A stretch of 64,000 bases of DNA from Mangifera indica (GCF_011075055.1 NC_058152.1:4960001-5024000); one strand, 5' to 3'. Positions 24,425 to 38,900 are shown, counted from the stretch's first letter. Notes: generated from the letters alone by a model not told the origin. Made by a program: numbers and translations.

Positions 24425-25436
24425 TAAAAAGTGTTATGAGTAGAGTAGGGTAGGGATGACAAAATAGTGAAGATGAGCCCCATGATATCCCTCCCACCCC
24501 ATTTGGGAATGCAAGTCCACGACCACAAGTCCACGTACTAATAAAATAAGGTTGGGTAACTATGTTCCTCTAAATTTTGACGAAACAACATTTTCTATCT
24601 TATACGTTTTGCCACGTCTTTGCCAAAGATATTAATAAAATCTATTAATTTTGTTTTACATTTGTGAAAAAAACTAAAATATTCAGATAAATAACAATTC
24701 TCCCTAAAATCAAAGGCTAAAAAGATAATAGAACAACACTAAAAATAAATAAAATAATATATAAATAGGATAACAATACTAAAAAGTCACTAAAAAAATG
24801 TTAAAAATTAAAGAAAAATATTGAAAGACCGTTAAAAGATGTTAAAAATAAAAGCAAAACATCAAAAAGACACTATAATAATATCAAAATCTAGCATCGG
24901 AGAATTCATATGTGAATTCTTTAAATGACTCATTTAAATTCAAGTTTATATTTAAATGATTTTATTGTAAAATTTCTGTTATAAAAATGCATAATAAAAG
25001 CTTTTGAATCAAGATTAATTTGAATTTGAATGATTTTGATAAAAAAATTTATAATATATGTGAGTTCTTTAATAAAATTTATGATTTTTTCTTTTTTGTG
25101 TTTATAAGATTGAAGATATAGATAATTTTAGTATTTTAACATGTAAAATAGTAAAAATATTTAAGCTTTGGAAAGGGTTTCAAACGTAGAAGTGAGCCCA
25201 TTTTTGGGAAAAAAAAAATTCAATTTCCCATGTATAAATGAGGAACATCATGTCGGAACGAAGTTGTTGAAGCTGTCACCTGTCTTAGCAACGCCTGCCT
25301 GTATCTCTACCTCTTCAATTAATGTCTCCATTCTTTTGTACTTTCATATATCCATATTAGCTCTCTGTCTGTCTGTAGCTAAACTTCCGCCTGATTGCCT
25401 ATTCTTCTATAATCGTTTCACATCACTCTCTCTCAA
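24425..25436. promoter_or_regulatory. Upstream region of PAS2
   Basis: AT-rich upstream sequence ending in a pyrimidine-rich stretch (CTCTCTGTCTGTCTG near 25364 and TCTCTCTC just before the ATG), typical of a plant 5' UTR. No confident TATA box was chosen. Confidence 0.4.
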
Positions 25437-28400
25437 ATGGTAGCATTTTTGTCTATTCCCAGACGTCTATACCTTGTCGTTTACAACTGGTCCGTTTTTG
25501 TCGGATGGCAAGTTATATCTATACTCTTACATATCTCTTCTTCAATTCAACTCTTTCTGCATCTGGGTTTTGTAGTTTTAAGCTTTTACTACTCGTTTCA
25601 GGTGTCAAGTTTTGTACTTTGCTGTAAAGACCTTGAAGGACGCTGGCCATGAACATGTCTACAATGCCGTCGAAAAGCCTCTCCAGCTCGCCCAAACAGC
25701 TGCCGTTTTAGAGGTACATGTTGGTTTTGTTTCAGTCTATTTTCTGTTCCGTTTTGTGTCTGCTTTTGTTCTTGAGTTTGACGTACTTGAATCTTGTTAT
25801 GGAACAGATACTTCATGGGCTAGTAGGTGAGGTTTTTTTTTTTTTTTCTTTTAAATTATAATCTGAGTTTAGAATGTTTTGTTTTAGGAAAACAAGTCAA
25901 TTGATTTTGTGTTTTCGTATTTTGTGTATTGAAAAGGCTTGGTGAGATCTCCAATTACTGCAACATTGCCACAAATAGGTTCAAGACTGTATGTGACATT
26001 GGGCATATTATGGAGTTTTCCTCAGGTTTATAATCTCTTATACGTTATATTTCCTATTAGCACAATGTTTAATCCTTTTTTTCCGATATGCAAGTTGATT
26101 AAACTCTGAATCTGTATTATTTGGCAGACTCAGACTCACATACTAGTTAGTACACTGGTCATCAGCTGGTCCATAACTGAGGTGAGTCACCGATAGCCTT
26201 TTAATTTGTCAACTAATTAATATGCTAGGACTAGATGATTTTGATTTCTAGTGTTCTCCTTAAAATTTGCAATTATATTAAAGTTGCTTCACTTATGGGA
26301 TTAATTTGCAGTACTTAACAGTTGTAGGAACACTAGATGTTTGAGAAAATCACACTCATATAGGGGTGTGTTTAGAAAAATAACCATTTTTTGTGAGGTT
26401 TTATGATAAGTAATTAATTAAAAAATATTCTTACGCTATGTATCCACCATTTTTACCCAGTGGACTAGACTACCCTCCGCTTGACACACTGACACACTCA
26501 ACAACATGATGTCAAGCAAATTGAATGCTTTTACTTACATTATCTTTTATTCTGGCTGTTGATGTGCTCAACGGCACTTGTCTCAAACAGGAAGTCAACT
26601 TCATTTTAGGGGTGCTTTTGTCAGATTGTAAACATTGGTTCTCCAACTCCCCCCGCCCCAATTGCTTTTTGTGCTGATATTGTTTTAAATGTAGGAGTAT
26701 TAGCTGTCTTGAGGACAGGTGTAGAAAACATAAATAAATAGTCATTGACAAATATAATTATTTTAGAGGTCCTGTTTCTTAACCATGGTTTAGTTGCTTT
26801 CTTTTATTCTACACTCCAATGCTTTTCTTCTCTCTCTATGGTAATAAAGATATTGAAATAGTAGAGTTGGATAAACTCAATTATCTTTGGGGCAGTTTAT
26901 TGGTTTTTGGTTTAATGTAGTTTATTATTTACTATGAAAATCTTTGATATGTGAAACTACCAGGACTGGCTATTTTAACTAATCTTATACACATTTTGTT
27001 GTTTGTGTTATTGGGTAGTCATTTCTTTGTATAAAACTTCCTACCTTGCTCTTTTGTATTTCCAGCTCAATCTGGTTGGCTTTGTGTTTTGGAAGGTTGG
27101 TAAATTTTTATTTTGGTTCTTTGTTGGTCTGAAATTTGGCTGAAATTGGTTATGAATACTGCTAGTCAATAGAACATTCATTAACAGCAATGTCTTTGTT
27201 GACATGCTTTTGTTCTAGCTAGGTATGTCTCTAAGATATCAACCTTTTTGTATGTCATGTATAAAATGCTAGAGTTGAAGTATTGACAAACAAGTGTTCT
27301 CTATGGGGATGCTTTCTAAATTTATTGGTAGACGCTGCATCTCATGATTGTTGGTAGTTCTACCCATGCTTAGTCATGTTAGTGGGCAAGATTAAAGCCA
27401 AAAATATCTTATATTTGCTTGTGTTTTCAGATTGTACGGTATTCTTTCTTTGGCTTGAAGGAGGCAATTGGTTTTACACCTTCATGGCTCTTGTGGTTGA
27501 GGTACTTACTGAGTTTGTACTTACAGACATGGGAATTGTCAAGTCCTCTATGATTATTTCATTAAATCTTTTTTATGCTATGCAGGTATAGTACATTTCT
27601 GTTGTTATATCCAACTGGCATCACCAGCGAAGTTGGTTTAATTTATATTGCCCTTCCATACATAAAGGTAATGTATATCTCTAATATTTACTCTGTGCCC
27701 AGTTTATAGATATTTATCAACTGATATTTTTGTTTTCTCAGCATTGCACCCCATCAAATTCTAGTGTTAAGTTGGATTTGGTTAAAACTTCTCATTCGAT
27801 TCTAAGAGAGTCAACCAACTGCCAACTAACTCTGACAATTACTCAACTGTCTACCCTAGCAGAATATGCCCTGTTATTGACAAAGTGATCTTGCTGTGTA
27901 AAAGAGATTGTTCGAATAGTTTGGATGTCATAACAATGGTCTTAGACAACGAAAAAACTTTTTACTTAAAGTACTTATGTGTAGTTTTTCCACAGTGGAC
28001 ACCTATTTGTCACCTGATTATCATTAGAATAGCAAGTTTCTTTTTAAATGGTGAAACTTAGGATAGCAACTTTCCATCTTGGTTTTAATGCATCTTTTAT
28101 TTCCATTGGGGTAGTAACGATTGCTTGTTTGATTGTTCCAGAAATTTTATAGGCATGGAACTGTTTTTTTATATGTCCGATTGAACCACCTCTCAAGCAA
28201 CTTTGTGATACATCATATAGAAAAAGAATGTAAAGGATAAAACTAGAGGAATATTAACATGATTCATTGATTGCTTTTACACCATCTTCAGCAATTGACT
28301 TATGCTATATTTGCCCTTCATTTTCTACAGCAGTTCTTTTGTGAGAGTATTTGTTGGCAGTATGTTCTCTAACTAAAATGAAGTTTCTGCAGGGATCTGA

Positions 28401-28659
28401 ATTGTATTGTATAAGAATGCCCAACAAGCGGAATTTTTCATATGACTACTTCTATAATGCACTTCTTGTCCTCGGACTCTATGTCCCAGGCATGTACTCA
28501 CACACTCATCTTCGAAGTTTCAAGCCATTTAGTTTTTGGTCATTTGCTTACTTATTTCTTATCAATTATATGTCTTGAATAACTGCAGGGAGTCCTCATT
28601 TGTATACCTACATGCTTGCACAAAGGAAGAAAGCTCTTTCCAAATCGAAAAGTGAGTAG
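25437..28659 (+). CDS. PAS2: Very-long-chain (3R)-3-hydroxyacyl-CoA dehydratase PASTICCINO2, complete, 9 exons
   Basis: PAS2 is an ER membrane enzyme that removes water from 3-hydroxyacyl-CoA in the third step of very-long-chain fatty acid elongation, within the elongase complex. Exons: 25437-25507, 25602-25713, 25808-25826, 25937-26025, 26128-26181, 27431-27501, 27586-27667, 28393-28489 and 28589-28659. They join in frame to 221 residues, the family's usual length. Hallmarks are RRLYLVVYNW, EKPLQLAQTAAVLE, LPQIGSRL, HILVSTLVISWSITE, and LYPTGITSEVG, which holds the expected catalytic Tyr and Glu seven residues apart. Several hydrophobic helices follow, and the tail RKKALSKSKSE is basic. Introns 1 and 8 must start with GC (ATG|GCAAGT and CCAG|GCATGT) to keep frame and family sequence. 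All other introns are GT-AG. Confidence 0.95.
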
Positions 28660-29084
28660 AGTTCTTGTGCCACATCTTTTACTATCATTTACTTGTATGC
28701 TATCAGTGTTTTGGATAGACTGCTTCCAGTTATTGAAACATCTTGAAAATCAACAACGGTCTGACTGCCTGTTTTTGTTTTTATTTAGATTATAGTTATG
28801 AGTAATACTATACGTATCTATTTTGAGTATATAAATAAATACATATTTGATATATGTCAGTAATAAGGTGAAGTGGAGGATCAGTCACCCAATTGAATAA
28901 ATGGAGTTACATCAGTCAACAGTTGTATAGCTCCTACTGTTACTCAATTCAAGCATAAAGGGTGAATGCGGAAGTGGAGTTTCAAATTTAGCTTGCATTT
29001 TTTAATACTAAATTTAATAGTAGATGTTCATTTGACCGTTTCAAAGTGTTAATTAGACAACTTTATAAGGTGGGAACCATAAGC
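28660..29084. other. PAS2 3' flank
   Basis: 3' UTR and downstream sequence. No further feature seen. Confidence 0.4.
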
Positions 29085-29950
29085 TGTAGGGGTGTACATG
29101 ATCCGGTGTAGTATAATTTAAAATTCTTTCAAATCAAATTGAAAATAACAATTTGAAAAATTTTCAAATCAAACTCAATGAAAAAAATACGATTTGATTT
29201 GATTTAAATTATAGTTTAATCTATAGTTATCAATATTTTATGTATATAATGTGTATTTTATAATACAATATGATACAAGTGAAAAACTATACATATCATA
29301 AAGTGTATCAATTATTGCAATAAAGTAAATGTCTCTTATAATACATTATATATTATTAATACGGATTGATACGTGTTTTTAGATAAAATAATGATGCAGT
29401 GTAACTATTTGTGATATTTTTTAAAATGATAACATATCAATTATAATTTTTTATTATATTATTAATATTTTATTATTTCATTTTTTTAAAAGGTGAATCA
29501 TATGACACATGATATGAAAAATTAGGTTTTTAATATACGATTTAGCTATCATTATTTGGATTTTTTAAAACCATTTATATATATATATATGTTTGTTTAA
29601 ATTTTAATAAAATTAATTGAATTATAGTTTTTTAAAACATAATATAAACATGTAAAATATATATATAATATACGTTTAAAGAAAATGATAAAATAAATAT
29701 GAAAATAACAAATTATACACCTAATTATTTATTAGAAAATTTTGTTAAACATTATATATATATATATTAAAGAAATAGAGTTTACGGTTTGGTTTATTTT
29801 GAAAATCGCCAAACCAACACTCAAATTAAAAAAAATAGTTTGAAAAGTTTTTAACTCAAATCAAACTATTTTGTAAACTAAATTATAATTTTTAATCGAT
29901 TTGGTTCAATTTTACAATTTGAATCAAATTATATATATCCCCAATAAGCC
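29085..29950. mobile_element. Possible hAT-type MITE, highly AT-rich
   Basis: It begins TAGGGGTGTACATGATC and ends ATATATATCCCCAATAAGC. The inner arms are loosely complementary (TCAAATCAAA, TTTGATTTGAATT). Flanks share ATAAGC(T/C), which could be part of a target duplication. The GGGGTGTA start is common in plant hAT-like MITEs. Ends and class are uncertain. Confidence 0.4.
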
Positions 29951-29999
29951 ATTAGACCACGCCAACTTGGTGTTGTATGATGAACATTAATGTGTTTGT

Positions 30000-30500
30000 T
30001 TTAAAATGTTTTAATTTGGGTAATATTTTATTATTAATATTGAAAAATTATTTTAAAGATAAATTACCTAGAAAATTACTGTATATATATTAATTTTTAG
30101 TTTGATAAAATTTGATAGGTATAAATAATTAATATATTTGATTAGATATAATAAAAGAATATTAATATATTATTTTACTTAAATGTCTTTTGGGTATTAT
30201 TATTTTAAAATACTTTTTATGTTACTTATTTTATTAAATGAAAATGAAATTACTTCTATTCTAGAAAATAAATAAATAAACTCGATAGCATTCTTATACA
30301 CGTTAACCCTCGCATCATATGACTGTAGTATAATAATAATAAAATCAAGATTATTTCAATAATCTTTTAATATAGTAATAAAATTATCTTTTATATTATA
30401 TGTCATATCACCATTAATAATAAAGTATCACTGAAATTTTTATTACTTGTAAATCAAATAAAGTAATAAAATATTAATTAACAAAATATTCTTTCCTTGC
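30000..30500. repeat. AT-rich dispersed repeat, second copy
   Basis: Same family as 11275-11710 (GGTATAAATAATTAATATATTT, TAATAATAAAATCAAGATTA, and a polyAT interior). Confidence 0.5.
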
Positions 30501-30767
30501 TCTCAATGAAACACCTTTCAAAATATTTTTTTATTATCTCAATCATATATTTTTTATTATTAATTTTACCTTATTTAATTAATAAATATTTAACAGTCAC
30601 AGTAAATCTAAAAGTCAAAAATCAAAATATATGTAATAATCATATATTTTAAATTCTTATCAATAATATGCCACATATCTTGAAAAAATCTCAAAATAAT
30701 TTTGATATTCTCATATACTTATCATGTCGATTTTGTCATTCATGCTCAGCACATATGAAAATACTGT

Positions 30768-32410
30768 TTTATTAAAGGCCAAAAGACTTTTTCCCACCAT
30801 GTTTAGTATATTCGTAAAGATCAGAGTGGATCAAGAATCATTTTGACCAATCGATTAAATCTAATTTTCAGTTTTATGTTAGAAAAAAAACTGAAAAATT
30901 TGGTCTTATTATATATTCTTACCCACTGAATTTAAATTTATGTATGTTTTTCAATTCAAACTCTGTAAAACATACGATAAAATATTATTATAAATTAATT
31001 ACGTAACATAACTATTCTAACATAAATCAAAACAAAAATCTACCCATGCACACATCCCAAATAATATTATTAAATAATATATAAACTTCTAACACTATAT
31101 TAAATATTATATGTTAACATATAATATTATTAAATATTAAAAAACGAAACTACCACAAGCCTTTTTAGACACATTGAAAACGGTAGATAATAAACATAAA
31201 GGATTTAGAATGCAGAATGCTTGGGTTGGGAATGTATATTAAGCAGACTGCATTCTGATAAGTTTTTTTTTTTTCCTTTAAATATTAATTTAAATAATAT
31301 TTGGTCACATTTACCAGTGAAGCAAAGCCGACTTAAAGAAGAAACGTAGGTCATAGCAGGCCTGACTCAGCGCAACCTCAACGAACATTGTCTTTCTGTA
31401 ATTCGTCCTCATCAACCGTCGTGAAACATCGTCGGCAACTGATGTCAAGAAGAGTCATCAGCAACGAGGCACGGTGAAAGGCTTGGAAAAATCTGTGTTT
31501 CTATAGATATATTTTTTTAATTTATATTTTAAAAAATCAGATTAATTTGAACCGCAACAGACCTTGAGCCAACAACAAACCACTTGTTCCCCCACGGTCC
31601 AATCCAGAGTGGTTATTTCTACAGTAAAAACCATTTGAATGACCAGTTCACGATCCTTCCGATCCGGCTCTATAATCCACGGTATATTCCCATACTCCCG
31701 CTAGTTAAAGTTTAAAAAACTTATATACTCATCTGTTATATAATTTTTGTTAAAATTTTCTATTAATTATAAAGATAAAAATATTATTTAACCAATAATA
31801 TTAATATAAATAAAATTTTATCTTATTTTTCTTACCTTAGTTTTAAGAATTCATAATTTTGCCCCGCATAAGTTTAAAAAGGTTGCATTTTCCCTCTGGC
31901 GTTTCATTACTTTTCCTCCCTTCTCTGCAGACATTATGCATCCCATGCATCCCAAATAACCAATCGAAGATCTGAACAACCTTTAATCAATTAACTCAAA
32001 GACATGAAAACACACAGATTTGTCGCACAACTCTGTGTGATCTATTGGTCTTTGCATCAACCAATCGAAGGTCAATCAAATCTTTGATCGATCGTTTGGG
32101 ATGCATAACATTGACAAAGATAGGAGATTGACAAAAAAACTATCGCTAAAGAAAAAATAATAATAAAACCTTAAAAGAAAAAATATAACTTTTTAAAACT
32201 TAGAATAAAAAAAATTTTAAGTTTTTAAAACAAAGAGGAAGAAATGAGATTTAATATTACTGTTAAGATATTTTTATTTTTATAATTAACAACAAATTTT
32301 AACTAAAATTAAATGACAAATACATAATTAAGTTTTTAAAATTTAACAAATAAAAATTTAAAAATGAAGTAAACCTTAGGATGAAAATAAGTCTTTTGGC
32401 CTTTATTAAA
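30768..32410. mobile_element. Foldback MULE-type MITE, GGCC family, copy 3, with perfect 9-bp TSD
   Basis: The element is 30777-32401, flanked by TTTATTAAA on both sides (30768-30776 and 32402-32410). The tips are GGCCAAAAGACTTTTTCCCA and, reversed, GGCCAAAAGACTTATTTTCA. It is about twice the usual length because another segment sits in its left arm (30814-31689); the left arm resumes after 31689. Confidence 0.85.
30806..31689. mobile_element. Insertion nested in the MITE, flanked by GTATATTC
   Basis: GTATATTC occurs at 30806-30813 and 31682-31689. Removing 30814-31689 restores a left arm that aligns with copy 2 of the MITE, so the segment is an insertion with an 8-bp duplication. The ends show only weak complementarity (AGAGTGGATC against AGAGCCGGATC). 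An 8-bp duplication would fit a hAT-type element. No protein was recognised. Confidence 0.5.
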
Positions 32411-32938
32411 ACATTGCCTCTCTCTGATAAGTAGATTTACAACCTAAATATGTGCTATACTGCTAGGACTCTCTCTCCCCAACAGCCCTCTATCATGCTT
32501 GCATGGTGACTTAACCACTTGATACTTTGACATTTACTTAATGTAACAACGTTATTGTTATCATTAATCGCATGCCTCCTTTAGTATCTATCTCATTTAT
32601 CATATCATTGGTTACTCGCATCATATCATGCTCTACTAAAATTATCTTCTATATCTCTTCTTCAATCCACCCAAAAGTATCCGTCAAATCCTCACCGTAA
32701 CTTTGATTTCACACACCATCTTTCAATTAATGTCTCTTGAACATAAACAAAGTGCTGAGTTTCACAGATTAAGGCCGATAATATAACAAATACTTTCATC
32801 ATATAGAGTTTTGATGATGATCTCTATAATCTGCGTGCAATTACCTGCACCTGGGTTAGCTTTAAGTTTAGTTAAAACTACAACGTCCCCAGTTTCCAAA
32901 TGTGCCTCATCATACACTGCTTCTCCCGGCTTCCCATT
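32411..32938. other. SVP 3' flank
   Basis: Presumed 3' UTR and downstream sequence of the SVP-like gene. No gene seen. Confidence 0.4.
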
Positions 32939-35900
32939 TTAACCACCATATGGTAAGCTGCATCATATTAGAGCAATTCCATTACCAAAAATATTCCAGA
33001 TTCCAAAGTAGACATCTTTCCATCCATTTGTTATTTATTTAATACAGCTAGATATGTATGCTATGTATCAGCCTAATTAAACTCACCCCAACTTGAGAGA
33101 AATATCAGAGCTTTCAGAGTCGGGCTGCGGGGGGCCTGAGTTGCCATTGGTTACCGACTCTGATGACTGCCCTTCCTCTTCAGCAGCTGCTTGTCTTTGT
33201 GCGTTGGTGATCTCCGCCACCTTCAGTTACATTCTAGTTAATAAATGCAATACCAAAATATCATATGAGACAATGCAACAAAATATCATGTGTTCATACT
33301 TGCCACCTCAATCGCTCGTTCTCTTCCATCAATTGCTTTCCCTGCAAATATTCATACTTGCAGCAAGTAAAAACACAACCATAACACATTACATTGAAAA
33401 CTATTCTCCTTCTTAGCTGACAAATATGAGTTTACGTATCTGATTCCCACCTTTCTTTCGAGTTCTTGGATCTCTTTCATAATCTTTTCGCCCTGAAAAT
33501 TGTATTACAAATGACTAAAAATCATGACCATGTGCTCAAAGATTGTCATCATACAAGAATTCGAGAAGACAAATATGACTGCATGCAAAACCTTTTTCTC
33601 AATCACACGGCCCAATCCAACTTCAAGACTCTTTTCGAGCAGCTGCAATTCTTCAATGTTTAGTCCTTGGATCTCCTCCCCCCTTAACGTCCTGTTTTAT
33701 ATAGAGATAGGGTAAAGTTTCAGTATGCTCATTACAACCACTAATCAATACACAGACCAACTCCTACCTCAGCTGCTGACTTTTCTCTGCAATCTCCTTT
33801 TTCAGCTTGACCAAGTTGCTGCTCTCCAACTACAATACATATATCTCCATTTATATATGGCAGCAAAAGAGATCGGAATGTAAATTTGAACACAAAAGCT
33901 TGAAAAAATAAAATTTAATATTAGGATGACTAATATTAACCCATATAGAGGAAGATATAACAGACATAAATGTTCAAATCATTATTGATGTTGTACGACA
34001 TGCTTGGAAGCAAATGGCAACAATAAAAAATAAGAAAATGAAAGACATATATATATGCTAAGTACACATATATGCGAGTCAAATGGGAATTTTCCGAAAC
34101 AACCTTGATTCTTGAAAAAAAAAAACAATATATTGCTTCAGTAAGCCTAAAAGAAAATCGCTTCTGGCTAGTAGTAGTTAGATAATTAGAATCTAAAAGA
34201 GTAGATTAACAATATTTTTTCACATATATGAAAAAGTTGATCAGATTTGAGATATATAGTAAAAATTTTTTAATTAATAAAATTAAAAGAAACAAAAATT
34301 TCACACAAGATGGGTACTTCACAAACCTGCAATTCAAGTGACGGGGCTTCCATTTTCTCAAGATTCTTTGAGTGGACACGATGCCTCTCTATAATTTCCT
34401 TAATGCTTCATGAGAACAAGTACCACACAGTCAATTACTGCATTGCTAGTACAAAATGCAAATATATTTAACTGGTTTTAAATCCATTCTTAAAGCACAG
34501 ATAAGACAAATATTACAGTGAACAAAGATATTTTCATACTGATTTCAATGCCAAAGAAAAAACAAGAACATATTCTTTTTCCTCATTGATTGTTGAAAGG
34601 AAAAATTATATTTCAGCAAAATTACTCCATCACTTGTAGAAAAGGGAATTTATGCAAGAGTATCCATGAACACTCCACTGATAATGACGTCGACTAATTT
34701 CTACCAAAAGAAAACTAATGATGTTGACTAAACAAGTAACCCTACTTTGTATTGAAGAAGACATCACTGATTGCAGTTTAACATTCTATGTCAAGGTGCA
34801 AAACTAAAGTGAATCATTCTGTGTGTGTAAGTGCTACATAGGTAACTAGTAGGAATGGAAACAGGTTCACATAAATTATAGCATTTAATTCTATAAACTG
34901 AACTTTTTTTTTTTAATTTGCAACCGATGTATTACAACATGCCAAAGAGAAAGCAAATGTATTGTTACCGCGACAGACTTCTTTTGATGGTTGTATGGGG
35001 AATGGAATGCACAACAACCTTCTCCAAAGAAACAGTCATGATTAATTGATACACCTCAGAGTTTATGCATCTTCTATCGAGTAGTTACACGGAAACTAGA
35101 TTCTGTGTAGTATGGCCTTATAAGCGATACCTAAGGTATTTTATAGAGGTGTGTTCCTCTACAAATTCTAGGATAAGTAGACATCACCATCTCAGTAAAA
35201 TTTTGAGAGATCTCAAAAAATTTAAGAATTATCTCAACCCTTAATTATGTAAAGCTTACTACGATGTTATAAAACAATTATGTATTTTGTCTACAATGAA
35301 ACTGAAACCACAGCCAAAACATTCAAAGTATCTTTGGTACAAATTAAATATATTTCACTTTTCATTAGATAAATGATTAAATCTCAAAGTTAACTTTCAA
35401 TCCGTAAATTAAACTAAAGATTTTTATATGTTAGTAATCTAGTTTTAATTAAGGCATCAGTAACCGCAAAGACCTGTTAGCAAAAGATATTAAGTTCACA
35501 AACATGTCACATATACTTTCTAAACCATACATGGCATACAGGAAATCATTTTTCTTTGAAAGCAAGCTGGTAAGTTAATAAAACCTACTTCAACAAGCCG
35601 TTGGAGTTCAGGCTCTCGGATTTTTTATGGCTCATTCAAATGCTAAAGTTCAGTGAATATTATGTCCATAACTAGACAAGCAAACATTCAAATAATATCA
35701 TAGAAGCTACAGGAAATCAAATCTTCAAACAGGAGAAGTATCAAGACGTTGGTGATTACCTTAGCATGGGTAGAGAATGAAAGAAAACTAATTCTCAGTC
35801 AAGAATTTAAGAAATGTACATCACAAAATTGATAAACCAGTTATTAGAAATTTTCAAAATAACAAGACAGATGACACTACAAGTCTGTGCGAGCAATAAT

Positions 35901-38900
35901 CTTAGCAATTTATATATTTTGAAGGCCAAAGGATTACTTCCCACCCAACTTTTGGAGAAAAGACAAATATATACCCATGAAAATTGAAAAACCCAAATAC
36001 CCACCCAAAATTTAATCCATTGGCACACACCCAAGAATTTTCTACCAAGGTAAAAAGTAAAATTATCATTTTATAAGTAATATTAAAATAATTAAAATTA
36101 TATCTCATTTTTTCCCCTTAATTTAGAAAACTAACAATTTTTTCCTTAGGATTAAGGCTTAAAAAATTCACTTTTCCCCCTTAGGGTTTGATATCCGAAA
36201 ATCCAACCATGTCCTTCAACAAACAAAGACCCTCTCTTGAAATCTGGTTAAAACCTTCGTATGGATGACAAAGGTTATTGAAGGATTATGCTTCATTATC
36301 AAGATTTAGACGACAAGCATTGCCCGTCGAAAGACGATGCTTCACCCTCCTTAGGTTTGGGGTGAAGTTTCCAATAGCTGATTTAGGTTGAAAACTAGCA
36401 ATTGTCAGTGGCCAAAAAGGCAAAGAAAAAGCCCAGGGATTTGAAAGGGAAAAAGTCACTTTTCAAAGTTAAGATTTAGAATAAAATGTTAATTTTCAAA
36501 ACTTAAGGGATGAGATAAAATTATATATTTTTTAATATTATTATTAAAATAACAGTTCTACCTTTATATTTAAAGGCAATTTTAACAAAAGTTTAAAGAT
36601 AGATGAGTATTTGGGTTTTTAAATTGTTGTAGGTGCGCTTTTGAAATTGGGCTAAAACATGGGTGAAAATAATACTTTGACCTATTTTGAAGCCATCAAA
36701 CCGTTACAAAGTATAGGCCACAACTTAGGAGTTATAACTTTTGCAAAGAGAAACACAGAAGAAAATATAAGATACCAAACTAACAAGTTTTACTATAAAA
36801 TATAAATAAACTCAAATCAATATTTGAAAACAAAAATTGTAAATAAAACCCTTGGAGATGGGAGTAACCTTTGACAAAATTTAATGGATCAACAAAATGA
36901 AAAAGAAAAAGAAATCTCTTACAAGGTAAACTACCAAAATAACCTCCTATATCGGAAGACGGGTAAAGATTCGAATAATATTATAAAAACAAAGAAAATT
37001 AATATTAAGAAAAAATATGACATCATAATTGGTTATGCAACACAAAATGGTTGTTCTAGTTAATAACTATAGTATATTGTATGACCTTTCATTAAGAAGT
37101 AGGCCAAAAGCTACACTTTAATAAACAATATTTCTCATTTAAAACATTTAAAATCAAGTCTTCTTCTTCTAGGCAACTCAAACATGCCTATTTTCTTTCT
37201 CATTGTTTCATGTACTCAGTCACCTATAACGCTAATGTATTCTTCTTCATACACTAAAATGAAAATTACAACCCAAGGAAAATTAAAATCTTAAGACTTA
37301 AAAGACAATTCAACATTGAGAAAACTTTAATCAGGTGATTGGCTGAATCACCTTCAATATTTTCTGCCAATCTCCAGTTTTAGTTTTATACATTCTTGTT
37401 TATCAAATTACAACCTTTAATATATTTGGTATTTCTTCTCGAGAACTTATAAGTCAATTGTAGTCTTAATTTTTTTAGGTCAAAAGACTTGTTCTCCCCT
37501 AAGGTATAGTGAAAACCCAAAGTGACCCCCTCCAATTTTAGAAAACTCAAACACCCATCTATGAGTCAAATTCCATTAAAAAATTTAGTTAAAGTAAGGG
37601 ATAAAACTATCATTTAATTAAAAAAAATTAAAGTTTTATTACATTTTCAACCCCAGGTTTAAAAATTTCATAATCCCACCCCCCAAACCCAAAGTTTGAA
37701 AAATAATGATTTACCCCTTAGGGTTTTTTCCTTTTTCTCCGACGACGATTCGCTAGCCTCTAACCACCGGCCATCTTCCCTTTTGTCTTATCTTTCCCTC
37801 CCAGCTCTCTCCCTTGCCTTGTTGATTGTTTTCGACCAAGATTCAAATTTGGACAACTAGTCTCCGTCTCCTAGATGAAGACAACTAGTCTTCGTCTCCT
37901 TGCGTCTCAAACGAAGATCATTCGTCTTTGTCTCATCTTGCTCGATGACGACTAACAAGGCAAGGGAGAGACCATGAGAGAAAGATAAAGAAAGAGGGTG
38001 GACGGCTAACGGTCAAAGGGAGGACAACAAGTCGTCGTCGGAGAAAAAGGACAAAACCCTAAGGGGTAAATCATCATTTTTAAAACTTTCAATAGTAGGA
38101 ATTATAAGATTTTTAGACCTAATGATGAAAATGTAATAAAATTTTAATTTTTAAAAATTTTTAAAAATGACAGTTTTATCCCTTACCCTAACTAAGTTTT
38201 TTAACCGAATTTGACTCATAGGTGAGTGTTTAAGTTTTTTAAAATTGAAGAGAGTCACTTTGGGTTTTCACTATAACTTAGATAGGAACAAGTCTTTTTG
38301 GCCTTTTTTTCATTCTGTTTTGAAGGCATCCCAACATATATTCCGTTTACTTTAAAAAAATGAGGTTCTAGAACACAGGCATGTAGTCTCTTTTTGTATC
38401 AACATGGATATGAATAGTAAAATACATTTTTTATATTCAAAACTTCTACTTCCAATAATCTAGCCATGTTGACAGTCAATTTATTTAAACCTTCTAATAT
38501 CAAGACACTAATGAAAATGTAGTAACAACATGTTATCCTGATAAAAAAATGCTTCGAATAAAGCAATTCTACATGAAAGACAGAAGAAAAGGTGTTTGGA
38601 ATATCTCACTATTGTAGAAAACTAGTGGAGATGCATGGTATCCGATATGATGATTCATTAGAGCAATAGTTAAGATCCCAAGAATCACCAACTCCACTAG
38701 CAACTTGATCAAAAGTCTCTGGATAAACTATTCCTAAGTAAGAAAATTATATAAAAATCTAACATATTATCTCTAAACAACATCATATATTTGAGATTAT
38801 ATTCTTATCCAACAGTGGTAAGTATCAAGGAAAAAATCCGAACAAATATAGGCCAGACAATTTTTCATCGACTGGTGAGACTGTTTTTATTATTCCAACG

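Noticed and set aside
20721..24433. 9-bp target duplication around the element at 20730-24424
   Set aside because: The flanks share only TAAAAA. Shifting the borders by one base does not give nine matching bases, so no duplication is claimed.
33084..33092. SVP stop codon TGA directly after SLKLG
   Set aside because: The TGA sits inside a perfect GTGAGT donor, and an acceptor at 32958 leads to the conserved LPYGG ending.
33307..33341. Shorter SVP exon 6 ending at AG|GTGGCA
   Set aside because: It would put exon 7 out of frame. The donor at 33299 (CAA|GTATGA) gives the usual 42-base exon and restores the C-terminal sequence.
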